From an uncultured Anaerolineae bacterium (lineage in GTDB: Bacteria > Chloroflexota > Anaerolineae > Anaerolineales > Villigracilaceae): a DNA stretch of 64,000 bases. Below are positions 51,197 through 61,425 of this stretch, in pieces. The stretch lies in NCBI GenBank assembly GCA_903908605.1, contig CAIVSQ010000436.1, positions 1 through 64,000 on the forward strand, given 5' to 3'. The number at the start of each line of letters is the position of its first letter. Within the stretch, counting starts at the first letter, position 1. The position numbers were made by a program, and so were the translations under genes. The notes under the pieces are model-generated. The model was not told the DNA's origin. It did not search any database and saw nothing but the letters and a program-made list of their open reading frames with translations.

Positions 51197-53635
51197 ATGG
51201 CAAAAACAGTTACCCTCACCATTGATAATATAAAAGTTTCTGTGCCCGAAGGCACCCTGGTGGTCGATGCCGCCAAGAAAGTCGGCATTGATATCCCGGT
51301 CTTCTGCTACCACCCCAAGATGGAACCGGTTGGCATGTGCCGCCAGTGCCTGGTGGAAATCGGACGCCCGATGATTGACCGGACCACCGGTCAGCCCATG
51401 CTTGAAGCCGATGGCTCACCCAAAATGCAGTTCATGCCCAAGCTCGAGACAGCCTGCACCAACCCCGTCTCTGAGGGCATGACCGTGCTGACTCAAACCA
51501 GCAAGGCCCAGGCCGGTCAGAAGGAAATCCTCGAACTTCTGCTCACCAACCACCCGCTCGATTGCCCCATCTGCGACAAAGGCGGCGAGTGCCCACTGCA
51601 AAACCTGACCATGGAGCACGGATCCGACAAGAGCCGCTTCATCTTTGATGAAAAACAGCGCCAGAACAAGCATGTTGCCCTCGGCGACCTGATCTTCCTG
51701 GACCGCGAGCGCTGCATCCAATGCGCACGCTGCATCCGCTTCCAGGATAAAATCGCCGGCGAGCCGGTGCTGAGCTTCTATAACCGCGGCCGCTCAACCG
51801 ATATCGTCACCTTCTCGGACCCCGGTTTTGACTCGGTCTTCTCGGGTAACACCACCGACATCTGCCCGGTAGGCGCATTAACCACCGCCGATTTCCGCTT
51901 TGGTGCCCGCCCCTGGGAAATGAAGAACGCCGCCTCGGTCTGCAACCAGTGCTCCGTTGGTTGTAACCTGACCTACAACGTTCGCCGCGAAGTCAAGTCC
52001 GGCGGCGGGTACGTCATCAAGCGCGCCCTGCCCCGCCAAAACGAACAGGTCAACGAGATATGGTTGTGCGATAAGGGCCGTTTTGCAAGCCACCATTATG
52101 CCGAATCGGGCGCACGCCTGGCCCAGGACGCAAAAGAGCTGGAAAGCTCCATCAGCCGCGCCGCCGAAAAACTGGCCGCAGCCAAATCCGATGCCGTCAT
52201 CCTGGCCGGCGGGCGTCTTTCCAACGAAGACCTCTTCAACCTCAAACAGCTTGCCTCTGGCCTGGGCGCACAGTTACACCTCTACTCTCACATGGGTGGT
52301 GGCGATCAGACGACCGCCTTTGGGCTGAGCGCTGGCTCCAACCTCGGCGACCTGGGCAAGGGCGATACCATCCTAGTGGTTGCCTCTGACCTCTACAACG
52401 AAGCCCCCATCTGGCACCTGCGCGTCAAGGCAGCCGCCCAACGCGGCGCCAACCTGATCCTCGCCACTGCGCGGGCCACCAAGCTGGATGAATTTGCCAG
52501 CCTGGTCGTGCGTTATGCCTATGGCGATGAAGTCCAGGCTGTCAATAACCTGGCCACCAACGAAAAGACCGCCGCCGCGCTCAATGAAGCCGCCAACCTG
52601 GTGATCTTCTACGGCTCGGATGGGCTGGGCTTGCAGGGCAGCGCCGATCTGGCCGCCGCCTGCGCCGGTCTGCTCAAGACACACACTGGCAAGCCCAACA
52701 ACGGCCTGGTGGGTGTCTGGTCAAGCTCCAACACCCAGGGCGCTTGGGAACTGGGCATTACCCCCGCCACCGATCTGGCGGGTGCCCTGGCAGGCAAAAC
52801 CGTCTACGTGGTGGCTGCTGACCCGGCCGGGGATGATCCCAGCCTGGCCGAAGCCCTCAAATCTGCCAAAACAGTCATCGCCCAGGACGTGCTTTCCACC
52901 GAAACCACCCGGCTGGCCGAAGTTGTGCTGCCCGCCGCCGCGCACGTCGAACGCGAAGGTTCCTACACCTCCGCCGAGCGACGCGTTCAGCGCTTCTACC
53001 CGGCCATCCCCGCCAAACCGGGCACCCGGGCCGATTTCAGCCTGGTGGCTGAAATTGCCAGAAAATGCGGTCTCGAGCTGGAAGGTCGTTCAGCCCTGCT
53101 GGTGATGAACAAGATTGCAGCAGCCGAAAAAGTCTTCGGCGGCATCAGCTACAACAGCCTGGCCGAAACCATCCGCCAGTGGCCGGATATTGGCCGTGGT
53201 GACCTGTATTACGGCGGCACTTCCTACGATAACACCCAGGGCCTTGGCAATCACCTGACTCTGGCCAGTGCCGCACCCACGGCCGCCCCGGCCGCGAAGA
53301 GTGTGCGCCCGGCCGAAGGCACCCTGGTGGCTGTTCCCGTGACAAAACTTTACGACCAGGGCACCACCCTGGCCGCCGCCGCGCTCCTCAAGAGCCACAC
53401 CGGCGACGCGAGCGTGGTGCTCCACCCGGCAACTGCCGCCAAATTTGGTCTGGGCAGCGGCGGGCTGGCAAGCATCAAGCTCAACGGTGTGGAAGCCCAG
53501 GTGAAAGTACGCCTGGATGCCTCCCTCTCCGCGGGCGTTGTGCTGGTATACCGCAGTTTTGGCATCCCCATCCCCGAGCCGACCACAGTGGAGCTCCAGG
53601 CGAGCAATACAATATCGGCCGCTGAGAAGGCCTGA
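51197..53635 (+). CDS. nuoG: NADH-quinone oxidoreductase subunit G
   Basis: 812 residues. The N-terminal ferredoxin-like domain has CYHPKMEPVGMCRQC ([2Fe-2S]), the His/Cys cluster region HPLDCPICDKGGECPLQNL, and the two-cluster part CIQCARCIRFQ with TDICPVGALT. A molybdopterin-oxidoreductase-like domain follows with an extra Cys motif CNQCSVGCNLTYNVRR, consistent with cluster N7, and a C-terminal Ala-rich domain. All known cluster ligands appear intact. Confidence 0.96.
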   Translation: MAKTVTLTIDNIKVSVPEGTLVVDAAKKVGIDIPVFCYHPKMEPVGMCRQCLVEIGRPMIDRTTGQPMLEADGSPKMQFMPKLETACTNPVSEGMTVLTQTSKAQAGQKEILELLLTNHPLDCPICDKGGECPLQNLTMEHGSDKSRFIFDEKQRQNKHVALGDLIFLDRERCIQCARCIRFQDKIAGEPVLSFYNRGRSTDIVTFSDPGFDSVFSGNTTDICPVGALTTADFRFGARPWEMKNAASVCNQCSVGCNLTYNVRREVKSGGGYVIKRALPRQNEQVNEIWLCDKGRFASHHYAESGARLAQDAKELESSISRAAEKLAAAKSDAVILAGGRLSNEDLFNLKQLASGLGAQLHLYSHMGGGDQTTAFGLSAGSNLGDLGKGDTILVVASDLYNEAPIWHLRVKAAAQRGANLILATARATKLDEFASLVVRYAYGDEVQAVNNLATNEKTAAALNEAANLVIFYGSDGLGLQGSADLAAACAGLLKTHTGKPNNGLVGVWSSSNTQGAWELGITPATDLAGALAGKTVYVVAADPAGDDPSLAEALKSAKTVIAQDVLSTETTRLAEVVLPAAAHVEREGSYTSAERRVQRFYPAIPAKPGTRADFSLVAEIARKCGLELEGRSALLVMNKIAAAEKVFGGISYNSLAETIRQWPDIGRGDLYYGGTSYDNTQGLGNHLTLASAAPTAAPAAKSVRPAEGTLVAVPVTKLYDQGTTLAAAALLKSHTGDASVVLHPATAAKFGLGSGGLASIKLNGVEAQVKVRLDASLSAGVVLVYRSFGIPIPEPTTVELQASNTISAAEKA

Positions 53636-53646
53636 GGAGGTAATAA

Positions 53647-54786
53647 ATGGATTGGGCTTTAATCCTTGAATGGGTGATCAAATCGTTCATCCTGGTGATG
53701 GTGCTGCTGACAGGCTTCGCCTATCTGACATGGTATGAGCGCAAAGCGCTTTCACGCATGCAGGTTCGCTATGGACCCAACCGCGCCGGTAAATTTGGCT
53801 TACTGCAGCCCGTAGCGGACGCAGTAAAACTGATCTTCAAAGAAGAACTCATCCCCGACCAGGCCGAGAAGGTGTTGTTTATCCTCGCACCGATCATCAC
53901 AGTCGTGCCAGCGGTGGTCATCACTGCCACCGTACCTTGGGGACCCAGCTTTGTGGCCTTTGGACACACCATTAACCTCTACATTGCCAACACCGATGTA
54001 GGCATCCTGTACGTGACCGCCATCGCCTCCATTGCCGTGTATGGCATCGTACTGGCGGGCTGGTCGAGCAACAACAAGTACGCCATGTTGGGCGGCTTAC
54101 GCTCCACCGCGCAGATGGTCAGCTACGAACTCGCCCTGGGCCTGTCCTTCACCGCTGTCATCTTGCTGGCTGGCACCATGAACATGATGGGTATTGTCGA
54201 AGCGCAAAAGAATGTCTGGTTCGCCGTATTACAGCCCACCGGCGCGGTCATCTTCCTGATTGCCACCCTGGCTGAGTTGAACCGCGCCCCCTTTGACATG
54301 CCCGAAGCCGAACAGGAACTGACCGCCGGCTACCACGTCGAATACTCTGGCATGAAATTCGCCCTGTTCTTCATGGCCGAATACACCAAGATGATCGCCA
54401 TTTCGGCCATCTCTGCCACCATTTTCTTCGGTGGTTACCGTGAATTCTGGTTCCTGACCAACATCGCGCCCTTCCTGAGCGTCGATAATGTGCCGCTGCT
54501 TGGCCCGGTGTACATGTTCCTAAAAATCATCGTGCTGCTCTTCGGCATGATCTGGGCACGAGCCACCCTGCCCCGCATCCGTTACGACCGCCTGATGGCC
54601 TTCGGTTGGAAAGCCATGCTGCCGCTCTCGCTGGCAGTGGTGATGGTTTCAGCCTTCGGCATTGCCCTGACTCAAATTAACCCTCTCTTCAAATGGTTCA
54701 CCCCGGTCGTATCTGTCCTGATTGGCTTCCTGACCATTGGTATCGTTGATAACGCTTTACGGAGGAAAGTCCATGCGACTCGTTGA
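53647..54786 (+). CDS. nuoH: NADH-quinone oxidoreductase subunit H
   Basis: 379 residues, eight or more helices. Conserved loops are YERKALSRMQVRYGPNRAG, AELNRAPFDMPEAEQELTAG, EYSGMKFALFFMAEY and RATLPRIRYDRLMAFGWK. Lines the quinone entry channel. It is about 40 residues longer than many NuoH, the extra at an internal loop and the C-terminus. GGAGG upstream. It overlaps nuoI by 14 bases. Confidence 0.96.
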   Translation: MDWALILEWVIKSFILVMVLLTGFAYLTWYERKALSRMQVRYGPNRAGKFGLLQPVADAVKLIFKEELIPDQAEKVLFILAPIITVVPAVVITATVPWGPSFVAFGHTINLYIANTDVGILYVTAIASIAVYGIVLAGWSSNNKYAMLGGLRSTAQMVSYELALGLSFTAVILLAGTMNMMGIVEAQKNVWFAVLQPTGAVIFLIATLAELNRAPFDMPEAEQELTAGYHVEYSGMKFALFFMAEYTKMIAISAISATIFFGGYREFWFLTNIAPFLSVDNVPLLGPVYMFLKIIVLLFGMIWARATLPRIRYDRLMAFGWKAMLPLSLAVVMVSAFGIALTQINPLFKWFTPVVSVLIGFLTIGIVDNALRRKVHATR

Positions 54787-55291
54787 ACCTTTCCTTGAAA
54801 TGATCGGTGGCATGAAAACCACCCTCATGATGATGTTTGAAAAACCGGTTACCGTCCAGTACCCGGAGGAAAAACGCCAGGTATCAAAACGCTACCGCGG
54901 ACGCCACGAGCTGAAGCGCTACGATAACGGCCTGGAAAAATGCATCGGTTGCGCCCTGTGCGCCGCCGCATGCCCTGCGGACGCCATCTTTGTTGAATCT
55001 TCAGAAAATACAGACGAAAAGCGTTTCTCGCCCGGTGAGCGCTATGCCAGCACCTACGAAATCAACATGCTGCGCTGCATTTATTGTGGTTTTTGTGAAG
55101 ACGCCTGCCCAACTGAGGCGGTTGTGCTTGGTGACAACTACGAACTGACCTTCACCGACCGGCGTGACGCCATCTACACCAAAGATATGCTGATCGTTCC
55201 CGTACCGCAGGGCGGAGCACCCACCCCGCAGGTAACCGAACCAGGGTTGTTCAACCGCTCTGTGCCGGAAATGAATGATCCGCAAGATTAA
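54773..55291 (+). CDS. nuoI: NADH-quinone oxidoreductase subunit I
   Basis: 172 residues from the ATG at 54773, chosen for GGAGGAAAG just before it. Two 4Fe-4S ferredoxin motifs, CIGCALCAAACPADAI and CIYCGFCEDACPTEAV (clusters N6a/N6b). It links NuoG to NuoB. The start lies inside the end of nuoH. Confidence 0.96.
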   Translation: MRLVEPFLEMIGGMKTTLMMMFEKPVTVQYPEEKRQVSKRYRGRHELKRYDNGLEKCIGCALCAAACPADAIFVESSENTDEKRFSPGERYASTYEINMLRCIYCGFCEDACPTEAVVLGDNYELTFTDRRDAIYTKDMLIVPVPQGGAPTPQVTEPGLFNRSVPEMNDPQD

Positions 55292-55311
55292 CGAGAACAC
55301 AAAGGTGACCA

Positions 55312-55884
55312 ATGTCCGGTGAATTAATCCTGTTTCTCATACTTGCCCTGACTGCCATCGCATCGGCAGCCGGTATGCTTATCAGCCGCAACGCGGTTTA
55401 TTCGGCTCTCTACCTGGTGCTAAACTTCGGGACCGTCGCGATCTTCTACCTGCTGCTGGGCTCGCCCTTCATTGCCCTCTCGCAGGTCACGGTCTACGGG
55501 GGCGCCATCATGGTACTCTTCCTCTTCGTGATCATGCTGCTCGGCAGCGAGCCGATCCTGGCGGAAATCAGTTGGAAGAAAATCCTGCCTGCCATCGTAC
55601 TCGGCCTGGGCCTGGTGGCAGAGGCACTCTATCTCGTCATTCAAAAAGTTTCCGCGGCCAGTTTACAAGTCGCCACCAGCACAGCTGAGGCAAATCCTTC
55701 TCCCCTGGCCAGGCACTTGTTCACCGTCTACTTGCTACCCTTTGAAATCACATCCATCCTGCTGCTGGTTGCGATGGTGGGCGCAATCATCCTAACCAAG
55801 CAGCCCCGGGTGAAAATTCCGGGCGCTAACGGCTCCAATAACATTAGCGAGCCCCAAGCGGAAAAGAAAGGAGCGCAGGGATAA
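55312..55884 (+). CDS. nuoJ: NADH-quinone oxidoreductase subunit J
   Basis: 190 residues, five membrane helices. [20 protein letters not shown] and [22 protein letters not shown] (with a pi-bulge-type helix) are typical. The C-terminus has an Ala/Ser-rich loop and a short cytoplasmic tail. Part of the proton-conducting membrane arm. Confidence 0.95.
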   Translation: MSGELILFLILALTAIASAAGMLISRNAVYSALYLVLNFGTVAIFYLLLGSPFIALSQVTVYGGAIMVLFLFVIMLLGSEPILAEISWKKILPAIVLGLGLVAEALYLVIQKVSAASLQVATSTAEANPSPLARHLFTVYLLPFEITSILLLVAMVGAIILTKQPRVKIPGANGSNNISEPQAEKKGAQG

Positions 55885-55886
55885 CT

Positions 55887-56207
55887 ATGATCCCAGTCAA
55901 TTATTACCTCGCACTTTCCGCCATACTGTTCTCCATGGGCGCGATGGGAGTTCTCATCCGCCGCAATTCACTGGTGATTTTCATGTCTGTTGAATTGATG
56001 CTGAACGCGGCCAACCTGACCTTTGTTACCTTCGCCCGCATGTACTCCACGCTAAACGGAACCTCGGTCTTCAACGGCCAGATCTTCGTTTTCTTCGTGA
56101 TGACCGTAGCGGCAGCCGAAGTGGCAGTGGGTCTGGCCTTGATCGTGGCCATCTTCCGCACCCGGCAAAGCATCGATGTCGACCAGTTGAACAGCATGAA
56201 GGGATAA
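55887..56207 (+). CDS. nuoK: NADH-quinone oxidoreductase subunit K
   Basis: 106 residues, three helices. [20 protein letters not shown], the conserved Glu in [10 protein letters not shown] and the second Glu in [17 protein letters not shown] are in place; both are needed for proton translocation in known complex I. Follows nuoJ by 2 bases. Confidence 0.96.
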   Translation: MIPVNYYLALSAILFSMGAMGVLIRRNSLVIFMSVELMLNAANLTFVTFARMYSTLNGTSVFNGQIFVFFVMTVAAAEVAVGLALIVAIFRTRQSIDVDQLNSMKG

Positions 56208-56214
56208 GAAATAT

Positions 56215-58287
56215 ATGCAAACAACTCCTGAACTGTTGTTTAAGCTGGTCCCCCTGATCGTCTTTTTACCGGTCTGTGGTGTCTTGATCAACCTGATCAT
56301 CGGCCCCCGGCTGAGTGAAAAGGGTATTGGTATCGTGGCTGCTTCTGCTTCTGGCCTGGCCTTCGTGGTTGCCCTGCTGCAGGTATATGCCCTCACGCTG
56401 CACCCCGAAGGCGCGGATGCTCCTTTCCTGCCCTGGATCCACATTGGCACGCTGGTCATCGACTGGACTTTCCGTGTAGATACCCTCTCTGCGACGATGA
56501 TGATGGTCGTCTCAGGTGTCGGCACGCTCATCCACATTTACGCCATCGGCTACATGCACGAAGATGTACGCTTCAAGAACGATGTCGGGCGCTATCGTCG
56601 CTTCTTCGTCTTTCTGAACCTCTTCATCGCCATGATGATGATCCTGGTCAGTGGCAACTCATACATGATGCTGTTCGTCGGCTGGGAAGGCGTGGGTTTA
56701 TGCTCCTTCCTCCTGATCGGCTTCTGGTATGACATGGATACGCTCGGACGCCCGTCCTTCGCCAATTCCAATGCCGCCAAAAAAGCCTTTATAACCAACC
56801 GAGTCGGCGATTTCGGCTTCCTGCTGGCTGTTTTCACCATGTTTTGGAACTTTGGCTCCACCAATTTCGCCGAAGTCTTAAAAGCCGCCCAAACCGCTGA
56901 ACCATCGGTCATCCTGGCGATCTCCGTCTTCATGCTAATCGGCGTCGCCGGCAAATCCGCCCAGATCCCACTCTTCATCTGGCTCCCGGATGCCATGGCC
57001 GGCCCCACCCCGGTTTCCGCCCTGATCCATGCGGCCACCATGGTTACCGCTGGTGTGTACCTGGTGACCCGCTCGGCCCCCATCTTCACCCTCAACCATG
57101 ATGCCCAATACATCGTCGCCACGCTTGGCGCAGTGACGGCCCTCTTCGCCGCCACCATCGCCGTTGGCCAATACGATATCAAGAAAGTACTGGCCTATTC
57201 CACCATCAGCCAGTTGGGCTTCATGGTGGCAGCCGTTGGCATGGGCGCATTCGCAGCCGGCATGTTCCACCTGATTACCCACGCCTTCTTCAAGGCACTC
57301 CTGTTCCTCTCGGCCGGTTCGGTCATCCTCGGCATGGAACGCGGTCACCATCACCTGGCCCATGGGCATCACGACAGCCATGGCGGCCATGAAGAGGTCT
57401 TTGACCCCGGTGACATGCGCAACATGGGCGGCCTGCGCAAGCAGATGCCGGTCACCTTCTGGCTCTACATGATTGGCACCGTCGCCTTGGCCGGCCTGTT
57501 CCCCTTCGCCGGTTTCTGGTCCAAAGACGAAATTCTGGCCGATGCCTTCCTGGAATTCAAGCATGTCTACATTCTGCTGACCATCGCCGCCTTCCTGACT
57601 GCCTTCTACATGGGGCGACAGGTTTGGATGGTCTTCTTTGGCAAGCCCCGCCACGAAGTGGCCAAGCACGCCGAGGAAAGCCCATTGATCATGACCGCCC
57701 CGCTGATGGTTCTGGCAGCGCTCTCGGTCTTCGGTGGCATGCTTAACCTGCCCGGTGTCCATACCCTGACTGCCTGGTTGGAACACACCATCAATATTCA
57801 TCCTGGTGAGTTCAACATGACCGTGGCGCTCAGCTCAACCGTGATAGCCCTGGTAGCAATCTTCCTCTCCTGGTGGCTCTACATGCGCAAACCTCTCGAA
57901 GCCGGTCAGCCCGACCCGCTCAAGAAAATGCTTGGGCCGCTCTTTACCGGGATGGAAAACAAGTGGTTTGTCGATGAAGCCTACAAGTTCGTGTTTATCG
58001 ACCGCTACGTGGATCTGGCCCGCTTCCTGGCCCAAACTGTTGACTGGGATTTCTGGCACGAATGGTTCCACAATTCCGTCATTGCCAAGGGTTTCGTCGG
58101 TCTTACCCGCTTCCTGGCTGATCCGGTCGATCTAGGTGTTGTTGATAAAGCGTCCAAGGTTTTGGCGGACGCTGTGCAAGCTTCGGCGAATTCTCTGCGC
58201 AAAATCCAGAACGGTTTTGTGCGAAGTTATGCCCTGTCGGTATTGCTGGGCGTGGTGGCCATCCTCGGCTACCTACTCTTAAAATAA
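56215..58287 (+). CDS. nuoL: NADH-quinone oxidoreductase subunit L
   Basis: 690 residues, antiporter-like subunit with about 16 helices and the long lateral helix at the C-terminus. Key charged sites are visible: the Glu in FVGWEGVGLCSFLLIGFWY, the Lys in VAGKSAQIPLFIWLPDAMAG, and His/Lys in ITHAFFKALLFLSAGSV. A His-rich loop, GHHHLAHGHHDSHGGHEE, interrupts the usual short segment before DMRNMGGLRK. Distal proton channel of complex I. Confidence 0.96.
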   Translation: MQTTPELLFKLVPLIVFLPVCGVLINLIIGPRLSEKGIGIVAASASGLAFVVALLQVYALTLHPEGADAPFLPWIHIGTLVIDWTFRVDTLSATMMMVVSGVGTLIHIYAIGYMHEDVRFKNDVGRYRRFFVFLNLFIAMMMILVSGNSYMMLFVGWEGVGLCSFLLIGFWYDMDTLGRPSFANSNAAKKAFITNRVGDFGFLLAVFTMFWNFGSTNFAEVLKAAQTAEPSVILAISVFMLIGVAGKSAQIPLFIWLPDAMAGPTPVSALIHAATMVTAGVYLVTRSAPIFTLNHDAQYIVATLGAVTALFAATIAVGQYDIKKVLAYSTISQLGFMVAAVGMGAFAAGMFHLITHAFFKALLFLSAGSVILGMERGHHHLAHGHHDSHGGHEEVFDPGDMRNMGGLRKQMPVTFWLYMIGTVALAGLFPFAGFWSKDEILADAFLEFKHVYILLTIAAFLTAFYMGRQVWMVFFGKPRHEVAKHAEESPLIMTAPLMVLAALSVFGGMLNLPGVHTLTAWLEHTINIHPGEFNMTVALSSTVIALVAIFLSWWLYMRKPLEAGQPDPLKKMLGPLFTGMENKWFVDEAYKFVFIDRYVDLARFLAQTVDWDFWHEWFHNSVIAKGFVGLTRFLADPVDLGVVDKASKVLADAVQASANSLRKIQNGFVRSYALSVLLGVVAILGYLLLK

Positions 58288-58305
58288 AGGCTGAGAGGAC
58301 GAATT

Positions 58306-59825
58306 ATGAACTTTTTGTTGCACCCCCTCAATCTGGTGACGTTTTTCCCGCTCGTAGGCGTACTTGTGCTCCTTTTCATCAAATCGGACGCAAAGAACGC
58401 TATTCGCTGGACGGCACTGGGCACCGCGCTCGTTAATTTTGCCATTTCTTTATGGGCGCTATCCTTATTCGACTCCACCAACCCCAATCTGCAGCTCGCC
58501 GCCCAGTTTAACTGGATACAGGTTGCCGGGTGGAACATCCAATATTACCTGGCTGTCGACGGCCTGAGCATTCTGCTCGTGCTGCTGACCACCTTCCTGA
58601 CCCCCATCGCCATCCTGTCCACCTGGACAGCCGTTGAAGATCGGGTCAAGGATTTCATGATCTTCTTCCTGATGCTGGAAGTGGGCATGTTGGGCGTCTT
58701 CCTGGCGCAGGACCTGTTCATGTTCTACATCTTCTGGGAATTCACCCTGATCCCAATGTACTTCCTAATCGGCATCTGGGGTGGTCCCAATCGCCTGTAT
58801 GCCGCGGTCAAGTTCTTCCTCTACACCATGGCTGGCTCAATCTTGATGCTGCTGGCTGTGTTGTGGCTTGGCATCAACCAGGGCACCTTCACCGTGCCCG
58901 ACCTGGTTGCCAAGGGTGGCATCCCCGCCGGTGTGCAAACCTGGCTGTTCCTGGCATTTACAATGGCCTTCGCCATCAAGGTGCCAATGTGGCCGCTGCA
59001 CTCCTGGCTGCCCGATGCACATGTGGAAGCTCCCACCGCCGGTTCTGTCATCCTTGCTGGCGTACTGCTAAAAATGGGCACCTACGGCTTCCTGCGCTTC
59101 AACCTGCAGCTCTTCCCTCAGGCAGCCGTTCAATTCGCACCCACCATCGCCGTTCTAGCGGTCATCGGCATCTGTACGGCGCCGCGGTTTCCTACTCCCA
59201 AAAGGATGTCAAGAAACTGGTCGCCTACTCATCGGTCTCGCACCTCGGCTTCGTTATGCTCGGATTGTTCGCACTGAACGCCCAGGGTATTGAAGGCGCC
59301 ATCCTGCAGATGATCAACCACGGTCTGAGCACCGGTGCATTGTTCCTCCTGGTCGGCATGATCTACGAACAGACCCACACCCGTGAAATCGCCGTCTATG
59401 GCGGCCTGTGGAAGATCACCCCGATCTTTGGCTCGTTGATGCTGATCGTGGCGCTCTCCTCCATGGGTTTGCCTGGCTTGAACGGTTTCGTGGGTGAGTT
59501 CACCATCCTGCTGGGCGCGTTTGGCTCCAAAGCCTTCGGCACCCCCTGGTACGCGATCCTCTCTGCGGCAGGCGTCATCCTGGCAGCCATCTACATCCTG
59601 TACATGTTCCAAAAGATGTTCCTCGGCCCGGTCGGTAAGATCGTGGAAGAAGTCAAGCACCACGGGCACCCCCTGCGCGATTTGAACCTACGCGAAATCG
59701 TCACCCTGCTGCCCCTGCTCGTCTTCATCTTCTGGATTGGTCTTTACCCAACGCCGTTCTTCAACCTGATCGCCCCGGCGGTGGAAAAACTGCTTATCCC
59801 GTTCAAAGCCATCCTTGGCGGCTAA
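58306..59825 (+). CDS. nuoM: NADH-quinone oxidoreductase subunit M, split by a one-base frameshift
   Basis: Two overlapping frames together encode a normal NuoM of about 506 residues. The first runs from 58306 to codon ATC at 59170-59172 (DLFMFYIFWEFTLIPMYFLI, IKVPMWPLHSWLPDAHVEAP), then turns to nonsense and stops at 59277. The second continues from TAC at 59175 as YGAAVSYSQKDVKKLVAYSS to the stop at 59825. The junction ATC-TG-TAC lacks one base; inserting one restores GI-x-YGAAV as in the family. No slippery heptamer is present. Either a sequencing/assembly error or a recent loss; all other nuo genes look intact. Confidence 0.92.
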
Positions 59826-59842
59826 AGTACCTTGCTTTCATT

Positions 59843-59873
59843 CCCGCCGAACCTGTAAAATGGTTTCGGCGGG
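59843..59873 (+). promoter_or_regulatory. Intercistronic hairpin between nuoM and nuoN
   Basis: CCCGCCGAA (59843-59851) pairs with TTCGGCGGG (59865-59873), ending 6 bases before the nuoN ribosome site. It could stabilise the upstream mRNA or tune nuoN translation. No T-run, so not a terminator. Confidence 0.55.
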
Positions 59874-59890
59874 GGTGAAGTGGAGTGGAT

Positions 59891-61336
59891 ATGACCCAAA
59901 TTGATTTCTACACAATCCTACCGGTCAGTGTGCTGATCGTCTGGTCCTGTATCCTGCTGCTGGTCGATGCGTTTGCCAGCAAGGATAACAAGGGCCTCAC
60001 GGCGCTGCTGGCTGCCACAGGTCTGGCACTCACCCTGGGCTTCAGTCTGTCCCAGTTGGGAAACAACTCCGTCGGGTTTAACGGCATGGTTGTGCTGGAT
60101 GGTTTCTCCAACTTCCTGAACATCCTGTTCCTGCTGACCGGCCTGTTCGCCGTAGCGGTGGCTTACGCCTACCTCAAGCGCATGAACATCAACCACGGTG
60201 AATACTACAGTATCATCCTGTTCTGTCTTTCGGGCATGATGTTGATGTCACAAGCCACCGATTTGATCATCACCTTCCTGGCCCTCGAACTGCTCTCCAT
60301 CCCGCTCTACGTACTGGCGGCCCTGGCGCAGACACGCGGTGAATCACAGGAAGCCGGTATCAAATATTTCCTGCTCGGCTCTTACGCCACGGGCTTCATC
60401 GTCTACGGCATCGCGCTGACTTTCGGTGCAACCGGAACCACCAGCTTTGCCGGCATTGCCGCAGCAATCGCGGCCGGTGCAGCTTCCAAGGGCCTGTTGA
60501 CCGCTGGCGCAGGGTTGATCCTGGTTGGTTTTGGGTTCAAAATCGCCAGCGTCCCCTTCCACATGTGGACCCCGGATGTCTACCAGGGCGCCCCAACCCC
60601 GGTGACCGCCTTTATGGCCGCTGGTGCCAAGGCCGCCGGTTTCGCCGCGCTGATGCGTGTGTTTGGTTCGGTCTTTCCCTCGCTTGCGACCGACCTGATG
60701 CCCGTCCTGGCTGTCCTTTCTGCCCTCTCCATGATCGTGGGCAACGTCATCGCCATCGCCCAGACCGACATCAAGCGCATGCTGGCTTATTCCAGCATCG
60801 CCCAGGCCGGCTACATTCTGATGGCTTTTGTGCCCTTTGCCGACCCAAAAGTACGCCTGGTGTCAGTCGCCTCCGGTCTGTTTTACCTGGTAGCCTATAC
60901 CATCACCAGCTTCGGCTCGTGGGGTGTGGTCATTGCCATGGAAAAAGCCGAAGGCAAAGGCCTGGCCATCGAAGATTACGCCGGAATGGGCAAGAAATAC
61001 CCCCTGCTGGCCGCTGCCATGACCATTTTCATGCTCTCCCTGACCGGCCTGCCGCCCACACTTGGCCTCGTTGGTAAGATCTATCTTTTTAGGGCGATCA
61101 TGGAAGGCGGCGTCTATTGGCTGGCGATTGTTGGTGTGATCACCTCGCTAATTTCCGCTTACTACTACCTGCGCGTAATCGTCGTCATGTACATGAAGAG
61201 CGGCGATCCCGTCCTTGCTCGTGATACCTGGCTGGAGCTGGCCATTGGCATCAGCGCAGTCGCAACCGTGCTGATCAGCCTTGTGCCGCAATCGCTCTTC
61301 AGTTGGGCCTCCCAGGCGCTTCTGACCATTTTCTAG
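59891..61336 (+). CDS. nuoN: NADH-quinone oxidoreductase subunit N
   Basis: 481 residues from the ATG at 59891 (GTGGAG upstream; a GTG at 59885 is possible). Antiporter-like with about 14 helices: FLALELLSIPLYVLAALAQ (Glu), GFGFKIASVPFHMWTPDVYQ (Lys), AQTDIKRMLAYSSIAQAGY and TGLPPTLGLVGKIYLF. It completes the 14-gene set. A strong terminator follows. Confidence 0.96.
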   Translation: MTQIDFYTILPVSVLIVWSCILLLVDAFASKDNKGLTALLAATGLALTLGFSLSQLGNNSVGFNGMVVLDGFSNFLNILFLLTGLFAVAVAYAYLKRMNINHGEYYSIILFCLSGMMLMSQATDLIITFLALELLSIPLYVLAALAQTRGESQEAGIKYFLLGSYATGFIVYGIALTFGATGTTSFAGIAAAIAAGAASKGLLTAGAGLILVGFGFKIASVPFHMWTPDVYQGAPTPVTAFMAAGAKAAGFAALMRVFGSVFPSLATDLMPVLAVLSALSMIVGNVIAIAQTDIKRMLAYSSIAQAGYILMAFVPFADPKVRLVSVASGLFYLVAYTITSFGSWGVVIAMEKAEGKGLAIEDYAGMGKKYPLLAAAMTIFMLSLTGLPPTLGLVGKIYLFRAIMEGGVYWLAIVGVITSLISAYYYLRVIVVMYMKSGDPVLARDTWLELAIGISAVATVLISLVPQSLFSWASQALLTIF

Positions 61337-61363
61337 CCTGGTCAGCGCTAACACAACAAAAGT

Positions 61364-61402
61364 AATACGGGCCGCGGAAATCATCCGCGACCCGTATTTT
61401 TT
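61364..61402. terminator. Terminator of the nuo operon (bidirectional)
   Basis: AATACGGG (61364-61371) with CCCGTATT (61391-61398), then after one mismatch CGCGGA with TCCGCG, and a T-rich exit on the plus strand. It also faces the end of the convergent amidase gene 24 bases away. Confidence 0.88.
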
Positions 61403-61425
61403 ATTCTTTGTACAAAAATAAACGA

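Noticed and set aside
59165-59180. Programmed ribosomal frameshift in nuoM
   Set aside because: No slippery heptamer, no downstream stem immediately after, and complex I subunits are not known to use recoding.
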